DNA from: Obelidium mucronatum
Taxonomy: Eukaryota > Chytridiomycota > Chytridiomycetes > Chytridiales > Chytriomycetaceae
Direction of reading: 5' to 3'
Assembly: GCA_025765595.1 (NCBI GenBank)
Contig: JAIVFH010000078.1
Location: forward strand, 62,001 to 126,000
DNA length: 64,000 nt
Shown: one piece after another, positions 22,901 through 33,632 of the stretch
Numbering within the stretch: the first letter of the stretch is position 1
How the letters are laid out: each line of letters starts with the position of its first letter
The notes under the pieces: model-generated
Database searches by the model: none
Seen by the model: only the letters and a program-made list of their open reading frames with translations
What the model was told of the DNA's origin: nothing
Made by a program: the position numbers and the translations under genes

Positions 22901-23547
22901 ATGAAGCAATCTCGATCATCATCGCAGACCCAATCGTCTCAGCCTCAGCCTCCTTCATCATTCAAGAGTTTCTTTTTCTCGTCAAGTAGTCCTGGCAACA
23001 ATGTGGCTGCTGCTTCAACTGGTACTGGCACGAATGGAAGCAACACCAGCTCTCTGTTTCGAAAGCTATCCTTGTTTTCAAACAAGTTTAGATCCAGCAG
23101 TCCTGCTTCTCCAGTGCCGATTGTTGTAGCAGCAAAGACGGGGACTATGAGTAGAAGCTCAACTTTAATTGAAGGTGCGATAACGACGACTACGCGTTTT
23201 GGACAGTTTCGTTGTATGGCGCGAATGTGTTTGTTGAGAATGTCATGGTTGGTTTGGAGCAACCAGAAGTTTGCCATGAAGTTTCAGGGAAATTCGTTTT
23301 AGCCGTCAACGAGGACCCTGATAATGTGCGTTTGCTCATTCACGTTGAACTCGGAAGCGGTATCCTAATCTCTGACGAGATTGTCGCTCGCGTCTCAGAA
23401 TCCATCTTGAATCAATTGAAGCGATTGAACTCTGAATATGCGAATTACGTGCCGGCGGATAAACAGAGTCCAATTGTCAGACTGTATTTGTTTGGAGACG
23501 CCCTGTACTTTCCAGTCGGCGTGAAGCATTCCTATATACTGCGTTAA
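22901..23547 (+). CDS. Short protein with GH3-like C-terminal domain
   Basis: The first half is a Ser/Gln/Pro-rich low-complexity leader (MKQSRSSSQTQSSQ...). The second half (FWTVSLYGANVFVENVMVG, GKFVLAVNED, LLIHVELGSG, LNSEYANYV, YFPVGVKHSYI) resembles the C-terminal domain of the GH3 acyl-adenylase family. The large N-terminal adenylating domain is missing, so catalysis is not expected. Joining the two halves needs a shift of two bases between about 23165 and 23180, consistent with two one-base homopolymer breaks as in neighbouring genes. The family resemblance is by eye. Confidence 0.5.
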
Positions 23548-23704
23548 TAAATAGCCTCTAGATTTGGCACATCATGAGTTGACAGTGAATTCTTGTCAGA
23601 GATGATTTTGGATTCGAGTCTTTGAGAATAACAATTGATTAGATCTCACACATATAAAAATCCAAACGCGATCAGATGTATATTCTAAGTCGAGAACAAA
23701 ATAA

Positions 23705-24154
23705 ATGATGGTAACTGTCCATCGTCAAATCGCAGACATACCGCTTGAGCTGCTGGAAAGCATCATCATGTATCTTGACGCAAAAAGCCTACTCGTCTTC
23801 CTGCATTCATTCTCTCGAATCTACATTCTCGCTGGGGATGCTAAATTTTGGAATCGCGTCATCAAAACAAACACCGTGTTTTCTTCGTTCATCCCGTGGC
23901 TGGGTGTCTGGGGCAATGAAGATACATTCGGCGCGCGTTTATACCTCAACCTCGTATCGAGGGGCTCTGGTTGCATGAAATGTAAAGCTTCTGGTTATAG
24001 AGTCAAATGGGAGTACCCCTCAAACACAAAAGCCATTCGAGTGTGTGAGGATTGCGTGCTATCAAGCCCACGCCACCAGTTCTTGGTTTACAGTGACTTT
24101 TTGCGAATGTATCATCTTTCTGTCGCCGTTGATGAGTGTGTTCGAGGTAATTGA
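23705..24154 (+). CDS. F-box-like protein with Cys-pair motif
   Basis: A single exon of 149 codons. The N-terminus (IADIPLELLESIIMYLDAKSLLVFLHSFSRIYILAGDAKFWNRVI) has the Leu/Pro pattern of an F-box, which binds Skp1 in SCF ubiquitin ligases. Two Cys pairs follow (CMKC and CEDC, about 35 residues apart), suggesting a small zinc-binding knuckle that could contact substrate. The protein may continue in a further exon after VDECVRG, because the in-frame stop comes directly after a possible donor. Confidence 0.65.
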   Translation: MMVTVHRQIADIPLELLESIIMYLDAKSLLVFLHSFSRIYILAGDAKFWNRVIKTNTVFSSFIPWLGVWGNEDTFGARLYLNLVSRGSGCMKCKASGYRVKWEYPSNTKAIRVCEDCVLSSPRHQFLVYSDFLRMYHLSVAVDECVRGN

Positions 24155-24333
24155 TTAATAAACTTGGGTTCTTTCTTTCATGTGTTGGTCCGTTTTTTTC
24201 CCAAATTGTTATTTGGCCGCTTATGTTACACGAAACTGCGCAGTAAAATATAGAAAAACAGACGGAAGCAAAGAAGTTTTTTCTATTACGTAGATGGCGT
24301 AGTCGAAGCTGGGACTTGATTCGAAACTAAAGC

Positions 24334-25137
24334 TTGCTTCTTTTTTTCAACCTATTGCAACCGAGAAGGGCATTTATCGCGGCGAGTCTAAGAGTTCAGA
24401 GTATGAGAAACATGAGGATAGATAGACACTCTGCCGGGATCAGGTTCCTGTCACATCGCGTGCGTCTCATTGATTTGATTAAATCGGCAACGACAACATC
24501 AATGTCATTGGATCTTATATCAGCACACACAATCAACCAAGAAGAGCATGAAGATGCACTGAGCTATGCAAGTGATTCTGGTGGAGGAAAGGGTGGTGAA
24601 TCTGGTGGTGGTGGTGCTCAAGAAGATCTCCAAGAAATTGAATTGGTTCATCATCATCATGATCAAAGTGTGGGGAAAGATCAAGTACTGGAAGAAGCAG
24701 ACAACGAATCGATTGCTACAAGAGTTGAGCAGCAACATCGACCACTTGGCATTCCACGACGTGTTAGTAATGCATTACACAAGGCAAGTGTTGCAGGCAA
24801 TTGGGAAATTGCACGGGCGATTGTTGTGGATGGAGAGAAGGGAAAGATTGACATCAATGTGCAGGATGAGTATGAACGAACAGCGTTGCATCATGCGTCG
24901 AGAAGTGGGAGTGTGGAGATTGTGCGACTCTTGATTGATCATGGCGCCGATGTGAACGCGTGTGATGATTCTGGGTTCACGGCGTTGCACTTTGTTGGGT
25001 TGAATGGGAATGTGGAAGTTGCCAGGGAGCTGATTCGAGGGGGCGCCAATGTGCATGCGTGTGACGAGGAGGGATGGATGGCCGTGCACTATGCGGCGCG
25101 CAACGGATATCTCGCGCTGGTGCAAGTGCTGCAGTAA
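24334..25137 (+). CDS. Ankyrin-repeat protein
   Basis: The C-terminal part holds about four ankyrin repeats with canonical turns: TALHHASRSGSVEIVRLLIDHGADVNACDDSG, then TALHFVGLNGNVEVARELIRGGANVHACDEEG and AVHYAARNGYLALVQVL. It is preceded by an acidic, Gly-rich and His-rich linker. The last repeat is followed immediately by the stop, so the stack has no visible cap. The start is uncertain: several Met codons occur between 24334 and 24510, and the segment before the linker could be spurious. Partner unknown. Confidence 0.75.
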   Translation: MLLFFNLLQPRRAFIAASLRVQSMRNMRIDRHSAGIRFLSHRVRLIDLIKSATTTSMSLDLISAHTINQEEHEDALSYASDSGGGKGGESGGGGAQEDLQEIELVHHHHDQSVGKDQVLEEADNESIATRVEQQHRPLGIPRRVSNALHKASVAGNWEIARAIVVDGEKGKIDINVQDEYERTALHHASRSGSVEIVRLLIDHGADVNACDDSGFTALHFVGLNGNVEVARELIRGGANVHACDEEGWMAVHYAARNGYLALVQVLQ

Positions 25138-25194
25138 GAAATATTAAATATTAATTTTCGCTTTTTCCGTGATCACCACCACCCCCGACTCGCA

Positions 25195-28100
25195 ATGCTC
25201 CGGACTCTGCGCCTGCGCTCGCTAAAGACACCGGCACCGACACCGGCTCAGACACCGCGGCGCCTCCTGTCGGCGTCCGCCGCCGCGCGCAACGAGACGT
25301 TCCTGACGGGCACCAGCGCCGCGTACGTCGAGCAGATGCACGCCGAGTGGACGCGCGACCCCGCCGCCGTCCACGCGTCGTGGCGCGCCTACTTTGCGAA
25401 CGTGGCCGCCGGCCGCGTGCCGGCCTTCGTGGCGCCGCCTTCGAACCCTTCTTCGAACTCTGCTTCGGGCAGCGTCCCGTTTCTGCCGTTCGACCAGACA
25501 TCCTCGAACCCGCACTCAAACACAAAGATCCCCGCAAACGAGATCCTCGACCACATGAAGGTGCAGCTGCTCGTGCGCGCCTTCCAGATCAGAGGCCACC
25601 AGCTGGCCGACCTCGATCCTCTCAAGATTGCCGAGCGCGATCCGTCAGATGCCCCGGAGCTGGACCCAAAGCACTACGGCTTCACTGACGCCGATCTCGA
25701 TAGAAAGTTCTACCTGGGTGCGTGTGTTTTTTGGTGTTGTTTGTTGTTTGTTGTTTGTTCTGTTGTATCAAGACGCTAGACACAAATTCTTATCCCACTT
25801 TGACCCTTCCAGGTCAAGGCATCCTCCCCGGCTTCCTTGCAAACGAACACAAGGACGCCCTCACTCTCCGCGAAATCGTTAATCGCCTCAAGGCCACCTA
25901 CGCTGGCTCCATTGGTATCGAATACGGCCACATCAACGATCGTGCTGCCTGCGACTGGTTGAGATCAAAAATTGAAGTCCCTATTCGTTACAATTACTCT
26001 AAAGATGAAAAATTTGTTATTCTGGATCGTTTGATTTGGTCCGATTCTTTTGAGAGATTTGTTGCTACAAAGTATCCTTCGGAGAAGCGTTTTGGGTTGG
26101 AGGGTTGTGAATCGCTTATTCCGGGTATGAAGGCTTTGGTGAGTTTTTTTTTTTTTTTGATGTACGCCGAAGGCGTTTCATCGCCGAAGGCGAGATCGTA
26201 CCGCTGAAGGCGAGATTATACCGCCGAAGGCGGTGTTTCTTTTTTTCTTGCATTTAGACACACGCCGAAGGCGTGATGTTTACCGTCGTAGGCGGTATCC
26301 CACCGCCGAAGGCGGGATCATACCGCCGAAGGCGGTATAACATTCTTCTTTCATTTCCATCAATATCAATCACCGCTGCAGGCGAAAAGATCACACCGCC
26401 TACGGCGGTATCATAATCTCATGCTTCCTTCCTTCTTTTCCTTCTTTACAGAAACAACTTTCTTACAATCAAATATCACCATAGGTCGACAGATCCGTCG
26501 AACTTGGAGTCAACTCTGTTGTCATGGGTATGCCCCACCGTGGTCGTTTGAACGTTCTATCAAACGTTGTGCGAAAGCCAAACGAATCCATCTTTGCCGA
26601 ATTTGCTGGGTCCCGCGATGACTCTGTCGAGGGATCTGGTGATGTCAAGTACCACTTGGGAATGGTATGTGTGTTTCTGTGCCACAATCATTTATTTCTT
26701 TTCTAATTTCGACATGCCATACAAAAAAAAAAAAAAAAAGAACTACGCCAGACCAACCCCCTCTGGAGCAATCGTCAACTTGTCCCTTGCTGCCAACCCA
26801 TCTCACTTGGAAGCAGTCAACCCAGTTGTCCAAGGAAAGGTTCACGCCATCCAATTCTACCAAAACGACACAAAGGAACGTGCCAAGGCTCTCGGAGTCC
26901 TCCTTCACGGAGACGCTGCCTTTGCTGGACAGGGTGTTGTTTACGAAGCCATTGGTCTCGCTGATCTCCCATCATACACTACTGGAGGAACCATCCACAT
27001 TGTAGTCAACAACCAAATCGGTTTCACCACCGACCCGCGTTTCTCTCGTTCAACCCCATACTGTTCCGATGTCGCAAAGACTGTCTCTGCTCCAATCTTG
27101 CACGTCAACGGTGACGACACTGAAGCTGTCATCTTCTGTATGCAACTTGCGGCCGAATGGAGAGCCAAATACAAGAAGGATGTTGTTGTGGATATCGTTT
27201 GTTACCGAAAGCACGGACACAATGAAATTGACCAGCCTGGATTCACTCAACCCAAAATGTACGAGAAGATCAAGACCATGACTCCTGTTGCCGAAAAATA
27301 CATTGCTCAATTGCTTGCTGAGGGAAGTATTACTGAAGCTGAAGTGAAGGAAATGAAGGAGAAGGTGTGGAACATTTTGGAAAAGAACTATGCGGATAGT
27401 AAGACGTACAAGCCAACTCCAAAGGAGTGGGTTGCTTCCAACTGGGCCAGTTGAGTTTTTTTTTTTTTGTCTTTTATTTTTATTTATAATACTAACTATT
27501 TTGATTGATTAGACATGAAGGCTCCTGTTGAACTTGCTGCCGAAGGTGTGCCTTCCCAAGCCACCGGTGTTTCTCTTGAAATCTTGAAGCACATTGGTGT
27601 TGCTGGCGCCTCTTACCCACAGCAATTCACTGTCCACCCCAACTTGTCCCGAATCTTAAAGTTGCGTGAAAAGACTGTTTTGGAAGGCGATGACATTGAT
27701 TGGGCCACCGCCGAATCCATGTCTTTTGGTTCCATTCTCGCTGAAGGCTTCCACGTTCGTCTTTCCGGACAAGATGTCGAACGTGGAACCTTTTCTCACC
27801 GTCACGCGCTTTTGAACGACCAAAAGACGGAAGAGCGTTACGTCCCATTGAACAACCTTGTTGGTGCTGGAACAACTGTGGCTGCTCAAAACAGCATGAC
27901 TGTGTGCAACTCTTCGTTGACTGAATTTGGTTGTCTTGGGTTCGAGTTGGGTTACTCTATGGTTAACCCGAACCAGTTGGTCATGTGGGAGGCTCAGTTT
28001 GGTGACTTTGCCAATAATGCTCAGTGTATTATTGATCAGTTTATTTCTTCTGGAGAGCAAAAGTGGCTTCAGGTGTGTGTGGCTGGTGTTTTTCTTTTGT

Positions 28101-29298
28101 CCTTTGAAGCCACTTGTTTTAACGTAGTTAACTTTCTGTATAGCGTACTGGTTTGACAATGCTTCTTCCCCACGGTTATGATGGACAGGGTCCAGAACAC
28201 TCTTCTGCTAGAATGGAGCGTTACTTGCAGCTTTGTGACCAAGATCCATTCACTATGCCAGAGTTCGGAACTGGAAAGGGATCTTATGCTCGTCAGCATC
28301 AGGAATGCAACATGCAGGTTATTTATCCAACTGTTCCATCCAACTACTTCCACGCTTTGAGAAGACAGGTCATGCGTGAATTCCGTAAGCCAGTTGAGTA
28401 TTTTTTTTTTCTTAATTTCTTGATGGGTGAGTATTCAAATTGTTTTTTATTTTCGCAGTTGATTGTCTTCACATCAAAAGCTCTCCTCCGTCACCCCATG
28501 GCCAAGTCCACTCTTGCCGAAATGGGACCAGGAACACGGTTCCAGCGCCTCATTCCAGAAGTTCTCCACGCCAACCCACTTGAACACTTCAACCCTGTGC
28601 CCGAAAACTCAAGTGTTTGGTCTGGAAACAGTATCGAACCACGTATCCCATACGCCCTCATCCAGGACCCATCCAACCCAGCCCACCTCCCAAGCGGTGT
28701 AGAAGTCCCAGCGTCTTTACAAAAGATTGCCTCGTCTACTCCTGAATTCACTCTTCTCCCACCCAACGAAATCAAGACTGTCATCTTCTGTAGCGGTCAA
28801 GTGTACTATGTCCTCGCGCGTGCTCGTGCCTTGAACAACCTGAGACACATTGCCATTGTTAGACTGGAACAATTGAACCCCTTCCCCTTCTGGGAAGCCA
28901 AGGAAGTCATTGACTTTTACGGCGGAGGAAACCTGCAAGAAGTAGTATACTGCCAAGAAGAAGCCATGAACTCTGGAGCATGGAGCTTTGTGCAACCGCG
29001 TCTAGAAACGGCGTTGAAGGCCACCTCTTGGTTCAAGAGCGCGAAAGGGCGCGCCGCGTTGAACGAGTACACTGAGCGATTCACGGCTGGTGGGTTGGAC
29101 AATTACCATGAAGGAAAGCCAAGTATTCGAGGAAGTTCGTTTATCCGGTATGCTGGGCGTGATATTTCTGCGGCGCCGAGTACTGGGTTGAAGAAGCAGC
29201 ATGCGTTTGAAGATAAAATGTTTGTGTCGGAGGCGTTGCTTGGTGGGGAGTTGAAGAATCCGGTTTCTTTGGAGAATGGAATTCCAAAGTTTTTTTGA
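25195..29298 (+). CDS. KGD1: 2-oxoglutarate dehydrogenase E1 component, mitochondrial
   Basis: Thiamine-diphosphate enzyme of the TCA cycle that decarboxylates 2-oxoglutarate within the 2-oxoglutarate dehydrogenase complex. An Arg/Leu-rich mitochondrial presequence is followed by the E1 N-terminal motif ([17 protein letters not shown]). Core motifs are [64 protein letters not shown] and [15 protein letters not shown]. Seven short introns interrupt the gene; one (26139-26484) is unusually long and holds ten hairpin repeats. No frame break is present. The first exon, to about 25720, is very GC-rich and includes a Ser/Asn/Pro low-complexity insert ([12 protein letters not shown]) between presequence and core. 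The C-terminus extends about 17 residues beyond the point where related proteins usually end (after SEALL). Confidence 0.97.
26164..26409 (+). repeat. Cluster of ten GNA-loop hairpin repeats in an OGDH intron
   Basis: Ten short palindromes with core GCCGAAGGC (variants GTCGTAGGC, GCTGAAGGC, GCTGCAGGC, and GCCTACGGC on the opposite strand) occur in 246 bases. Flanking bases also pair in most copies (for example TACCGCC...GGCGGTA, CACGCC...GGCGTG), with compensating changes between copies. Spacing is irregular. The cluster fills most of the 346-base intron at 26139-26484, whose splice sites are normal. Confidence 0.9.
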
Positions 29299-30331
29299 AA
29301 GAAAAAAAACTTTTTATTAATTACAAAAAACAAACAAACAATAACAATAAATAAAACAGTTCTGTTTAAAGGTATTGTAAAAGAGTTTTTTTTTGATTGG
29401 AAAGTATAGCCTTCTACTGCTTAACCATACCCAGCCACAAAACTCTCCAAAAAAATTATGATCTCCTTTGTGTTTATTTCAACGAAGTAGTACTCGACGA
29501 AAGAGTCCATCAGGGGTGTCGAGCAAACTCAGAGACATTGACGCCGTACCTGTTTCCTGAGATCTGGGAGGTATCTGGCAGTGTTTTGTACAAGCTGGAT
29601 GTTTAACACCAAACGCCAAACTCAGCCGCATCTTTGCTCTAGCGTGCGGAAGCTTCAAAACAACTTACCCTCCTGTCTCTTCTATGATCAATGTACTTTT
29701 ACTTCTCGGAGTCGCCTTTAGCCAAAGCCAACTTCTACTGTGACTCGCCGCCAAGCTTATTTTTATGGCGTTCGCAAACTCAATTCTACAAGTACCCACA
29801 CTTTGATTTTGGTTTTAAAAAAGTAATGATCCAGAATGGTGCTCGGTATTTATGTCTCGATCGTCCACAAGCCTGTCGCGATGCAAAACGTAAGATCCGA
29901 TTTTCCTTTGATCAACATGTTTTTTATGAATGCAAAGCCGCATGTTGCTGATGAGCATTTAACTCAGTGTTTTTTCAGTAGCAGTCAAGACGCGACTGTA
30001 TCGTCAGACTCCTTGAATTCGGCGTCTTTTGATGGCTCCACGGGCAGTTATGCACATTCTCGCTTTTTCGAAAACTTGGTACTTCGGCTTTACGAAGACT
30101 AATAATACAAAGAGGAAATAGAGAAACTTTAGGATCTTCTGGAGTTTATGAAGGAGCTTGAGTATTCTTGTGTGCAAGAGTTGCTGGATAAAGTGGTACT
30201 GGAAAAGCGATGGCCCCATGTAGCGGGAATGATGTTGCCCTTCGCGTTGGTATGAAAGGCCGAGTGCGGATAAAAATGAGCATGTTGATTGTCGCTGAAG
30301 AGCTATGGAGATCTGACAGAAAAAAAAAACA
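29299..30331. other. Spacer and uncertain 5' region of the Clr2-like gene
   Basis: After the OGDH stop there is an A/T-rich tail, then about 900 bases holding several short open frames on the plus strand (for example 29691-29951 and 29836-30102). Some may be 5' exons of the Clr2-like gene, because that family normally has an N-terminal domain of about 100 residues before the conserved YLYGHPSG motif. I could not join them confidently. Confidence 0.4.
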
Positions 30332-32085
30332 ATGGATAGCGATGCCCAACCTTTTCCATGGCCCTTGCGAAACAACTGCAAGACAAGCTCGCTCGCTACA
30401 GTAGCAGCATATCTGACGCGGTTAGAAGCTTTAGATCCAAAGCTGAAGCTGTCAGCACTGCCTCGCGGATACAAGTTACTGGAACAGCAGCGGCGGGACA
30501 GTCTTCATACTGATCGATACCTCTACGGCCACCCATCTGGACATCAATTCAGAAGGTTATCACCTATTATAGTATTTTACAAACGTGTTCTCACTTTATT
30601 TAATAGTGCGATTGAGTTTCTCCCACACTGCCAGTTCCTATTGTCAGGACGAACCACGCAATGCATCTGCAAACTCTGTGTTCCTAAGAAATTAAGAAAA
30701 ACTCTCGCACCGAAAACAAACGGGAAGAAGCAGTATGGAAAAGGGAATAATTCAAACCTGTCAGATCTGTCCATCAAAAACTACCTGCAAAAAAGCAAAA
30801 CGAACTTGACACGAAAGCGAATACAATGGCGGAAAGAAAATGCAATGAAAACGCTTGATTTGGACAGTAATGACGGTTCCATGTTGACAGACTTGGATTC
30901 TCAACAAGATCTTGAATCAACATCGACGACATCATCAGCATTAACATCTTTGGATGCTTCTGATTTGGAGTCGGTTTCAACTAGAGATGATGATATTTCG
31001 ATATTGACGGAAATTGATCAGCTGGTTGGATGGGATTCGGATGTATCCGAGGCTTTAGAGTTTGTTGCGCTGGACTTTTCAAGGTTACGGAAGCAGCAGC
31101 AGCAATGGAAGTCGCAACAACCGGCTGAAAAATTATCAAATCAAAGTCGTGGCTATGATACAGATGTTTCAGAGCTGACGGATTTAGAAGAGCAAATTGG
31201 ATGGGAGAGTGACACGACTTCTGCTTTAAGTGATTGCGATGGGGATAAATTCAGTTGTTGGAATCAAAACAATCATCTTACAGCGGCAGGAAAACAAATA
31301 ATCCTGCAATCTGTTTCTTTGGCATATTCCCTTGTTAGTGACGAAACTTCAACTTGTCGTGAATGTGGGAATCGTATTCAAGGTGTATTTATTAAAGTGG
31401 ATGAAATCCCTTTTCACTGGTTTGTAATATTTTTGGGCCCTCTTTGAGCCAATCTTCTAACAAAGGGTGTGTATTTAGGCAATGTACGCCAGATGCTTTG
31501 CTTGAAAGCATACATGACCAACGCGATCAAACTCCGGGGTACAACAATCTTCCGCCTGTTGCAAAGTATCTTGTATTCCGACAGATTACTCGAAGCCGCT
31601 CTGGACAGGTGAAGTCTTATGAAGACAAAACAAACCCTAAATTTTCCTTTTCCTTTTTCTTCTCTCCCCTTCAGAATCACTCATCGCTATATCCCGCCTC
31701 AAGCAAACTACATGTGGCAGATCCAGACCAGACATCTGTCACGTCAACAATATCAGCAAACTTATTGTTTCGAAAGCCACTCTGCTCTTCAACCAAATTG
31801 CGAATTGCAAACTTGCAAAAGAGTATACTTCTCAATCACTTTGGAGTTTCTACTGCCAACAACCATTGTAAATATAATGATGTCAAGGGACAAGATGAAG
31901 AAGCAGAGGTGGATTCTTTGGATGATGCAAGTGATGTTTCATCCTTGTCTCATGTATCATCCGAACATGACAATGAGAATTCGAATATTATGCTTTTGGC
32001 TGATGTGTGTGTTGAAAACAGTCTTGATACTTGCGCAAAAGAGAGTGCTTTATCTGACACAACAATTGGCTGTATAATTCATTGA
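30332..32085 (+). CDS. Clr2-like transcription-silencing protein
   Basis: Clr2 is a subunit of the fission-yeast SHREC chromatin-silencing complex. The diagnostic region is LPRGYKLLEQQ ... DTDRYLYGHPSG-like sequence (here TDRYLYGHPSGHQFRS), then AIEFLPHCQFLL and a Cys cluster CICKLC. Introns at 30556-30606, 31420-31478 and 31609-31674 have consensus ends. A central acidic Ser/Asp-rich section contains two copies of a motif around GW(D/E)SD. A zinc-finger-like TCRECGNRI...FHWQC follows, its second part created by splicing at 31420-31478. The C-terminal exon is again acidic. The N-terminus is unresolved, and a further open stretch (32106-32495, helical and basic) may be a last exon rather than a separate gene. 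Confidence 0.65.
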
Positions 32086-32561
32086 AATAAACTTAAACTC
32101 GCAGGTACATAAGTGGGCAATTTTTAGATTGGTGGATTATTGATTCTCATTTAATCGAAACACTGCAATCGCGCGTGTTCACTTTGCGATTCACTCTGCA
32201 CATTCGAGCTTCACTTTCTAGACTTTTCAACAATACACTGCTGAACCACATTCTTGAGCAGCTTATCTTACATCAACCAAGAAGAAACACAAGCAATTCC
32301 AACCAACCATTGAGTCCAACTGATATCAAGGAGATCATCATTTTGCCAGAAGAATGGCTTGGAATTCTAGTAACTGCAGTATCAGTGCCTTCATTTTTTC
32401 ACATGTTCAACAAGAAAAAGTTCATCATACGATTATTCATTTTTAAATCCGATTTATTACAAATAGAATCTTTCCAATATTTCTGTATACAGTAATCTAC
32501 ATGTACGAAAAACAGTTAATGCATCAAAGATTCGTTTCATCAGTTAATTTTAAGAATCGAC

Positions 32562-33000
32562 ACGCGTTCAATAAGGAACGCGTCGTCAAAACAAAGGAGT
32601 TTGAAAAATTGTGATCGGGCCCTCCATCAAAACGGCAATCCCAAAGTCCCCCCAGGCGAGCCTAGACAGTCGAACAAGAGCGGAACTTGTTTTTAAAACC
32701 GACTTATAATCATTATCACATATAGTGACGGCTGGGTTGGGGTTTTTGGTGGTTCCGTGCGTCGAGATGATGAGAGAGGCACTGTGATCAAGAATCCCAG
32801 TGTAACAGGTGCGTGCACCAGTCTTTAGACGAGGCCCTTTCGGAACCGAGATCTTAAGGCTGACACAGGATTGCGTTTGTCACCTGGGATCCTTTTAAAC
32901 AGCAAAAGGAAAAGAAGGAGGAGCTTGGTGTGTAGTATTATTTGGTGAAAAAAAGGAATATTCCGATGTGGGGGGGAATTACTTTATACGCGTTTTCCAT
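32562..33000. ncRNA. Candidate structured non-coding RNA
   Basis: No open frame of note exists here, yet the composition is more balanced than other spacers and pairing potential is high. A perfect 8-bp hairpin (ACGCGTTC / GAACGCGT) lies at 32562-32583. GGAACGCGT (32576-32584) could instead pair with ACGCGTTTTCC near 32989-32999. AAAGTCCCCCC (32643-32653) can pair with GGGGGG...ACTTT (about 32971-32986). That nested layout of a terminal helix with an inner long-range helix recalls P1 and P4 of RNase P/MRP RNA, and the AAAGTCCCC sequence resembles the MRP CR-I element. This is a by-eye fold only; strand is taken as plus for the comparison. Confidence 0.25.
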
Positions 33001-33632
33001 GCGCAGTGCGCAGTCGATGTTACACCAAAAATGCCAGCCAGAAATGGGCCTCATGGGTTCGGAATATTGATTCTCGTTACAGGTTGAAAATGAAGACAGA
33101 GTTCAAAAATGCAACCCACAGGACACCGGCCCCAAGTCAAAGCTGAATATGAGCTTGCGAAGGAGCGAGAATCTCAGACCCTAATTTTTAATAAAAACTT
33201 GAGATTTTCTATTTGATACTATCTCCATTTTTGATGAAAACGTTGACGTTATGGTCACACTTAGAACATAGACATTCTTCACATCCCTGACAAATATCGG
33301 TTTTTGAAAAAAAAAAGATGATTCTGAGATTCTTTGGATGTTCGTCATCGTTGGTCTTGAAACTTGATTCCAGGAGGTCCGAGAGTTTCACTGTTTCAGT
33401 CCAAGAGGAATTCCATCAGAATGTCCAACATTCGAACGTTCCGTCCTTTGAGACCTGAGCCGCAGAGTGTCCATTCTGCTTCACCCGTGGGATTGGACTT
33501 GCCTGCGAATCAATTTTTGCAAAAATCTCAGGCCGTGAAAGATAGCCAATTTCCGATAATGTTGCATCCCGCAGCGTCCGCAGTATGAGTCCACAGGCTA
33601 GCAACCGATAGCGCTAAACAGCTCTCTAGTTT
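33001..33632. other. Intergenic, no supported gene
   Basis: It includes TGCGCAGTGCGCA-like palindromic sequence near 33000-33015 and a 74-codon open frame (33364-33588) without recognisable features that I do not consider a gene. The promoter of the MBOAT gene must lie at the right-hand end. Confidence 0.45.

Noticed and set aside
26164..26409. CR­ISPR-like array
   Set aside because: The repeats are short palindromes with irregular spacing, lie within a eukaryotic intron with normal splice sites, and vary in sequence with compensating stem changes.
33040..33080. tRNA B-box-like GGGTTCGGAAT
   Set aside because: No matching A box, acceptor stem or cloverleaf could be drawn around it.
33364..33588. 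Small 74-codon gene upstream of MBOAT
   Set aside because: No domain, no splice support, and composition like surrounding spacer.
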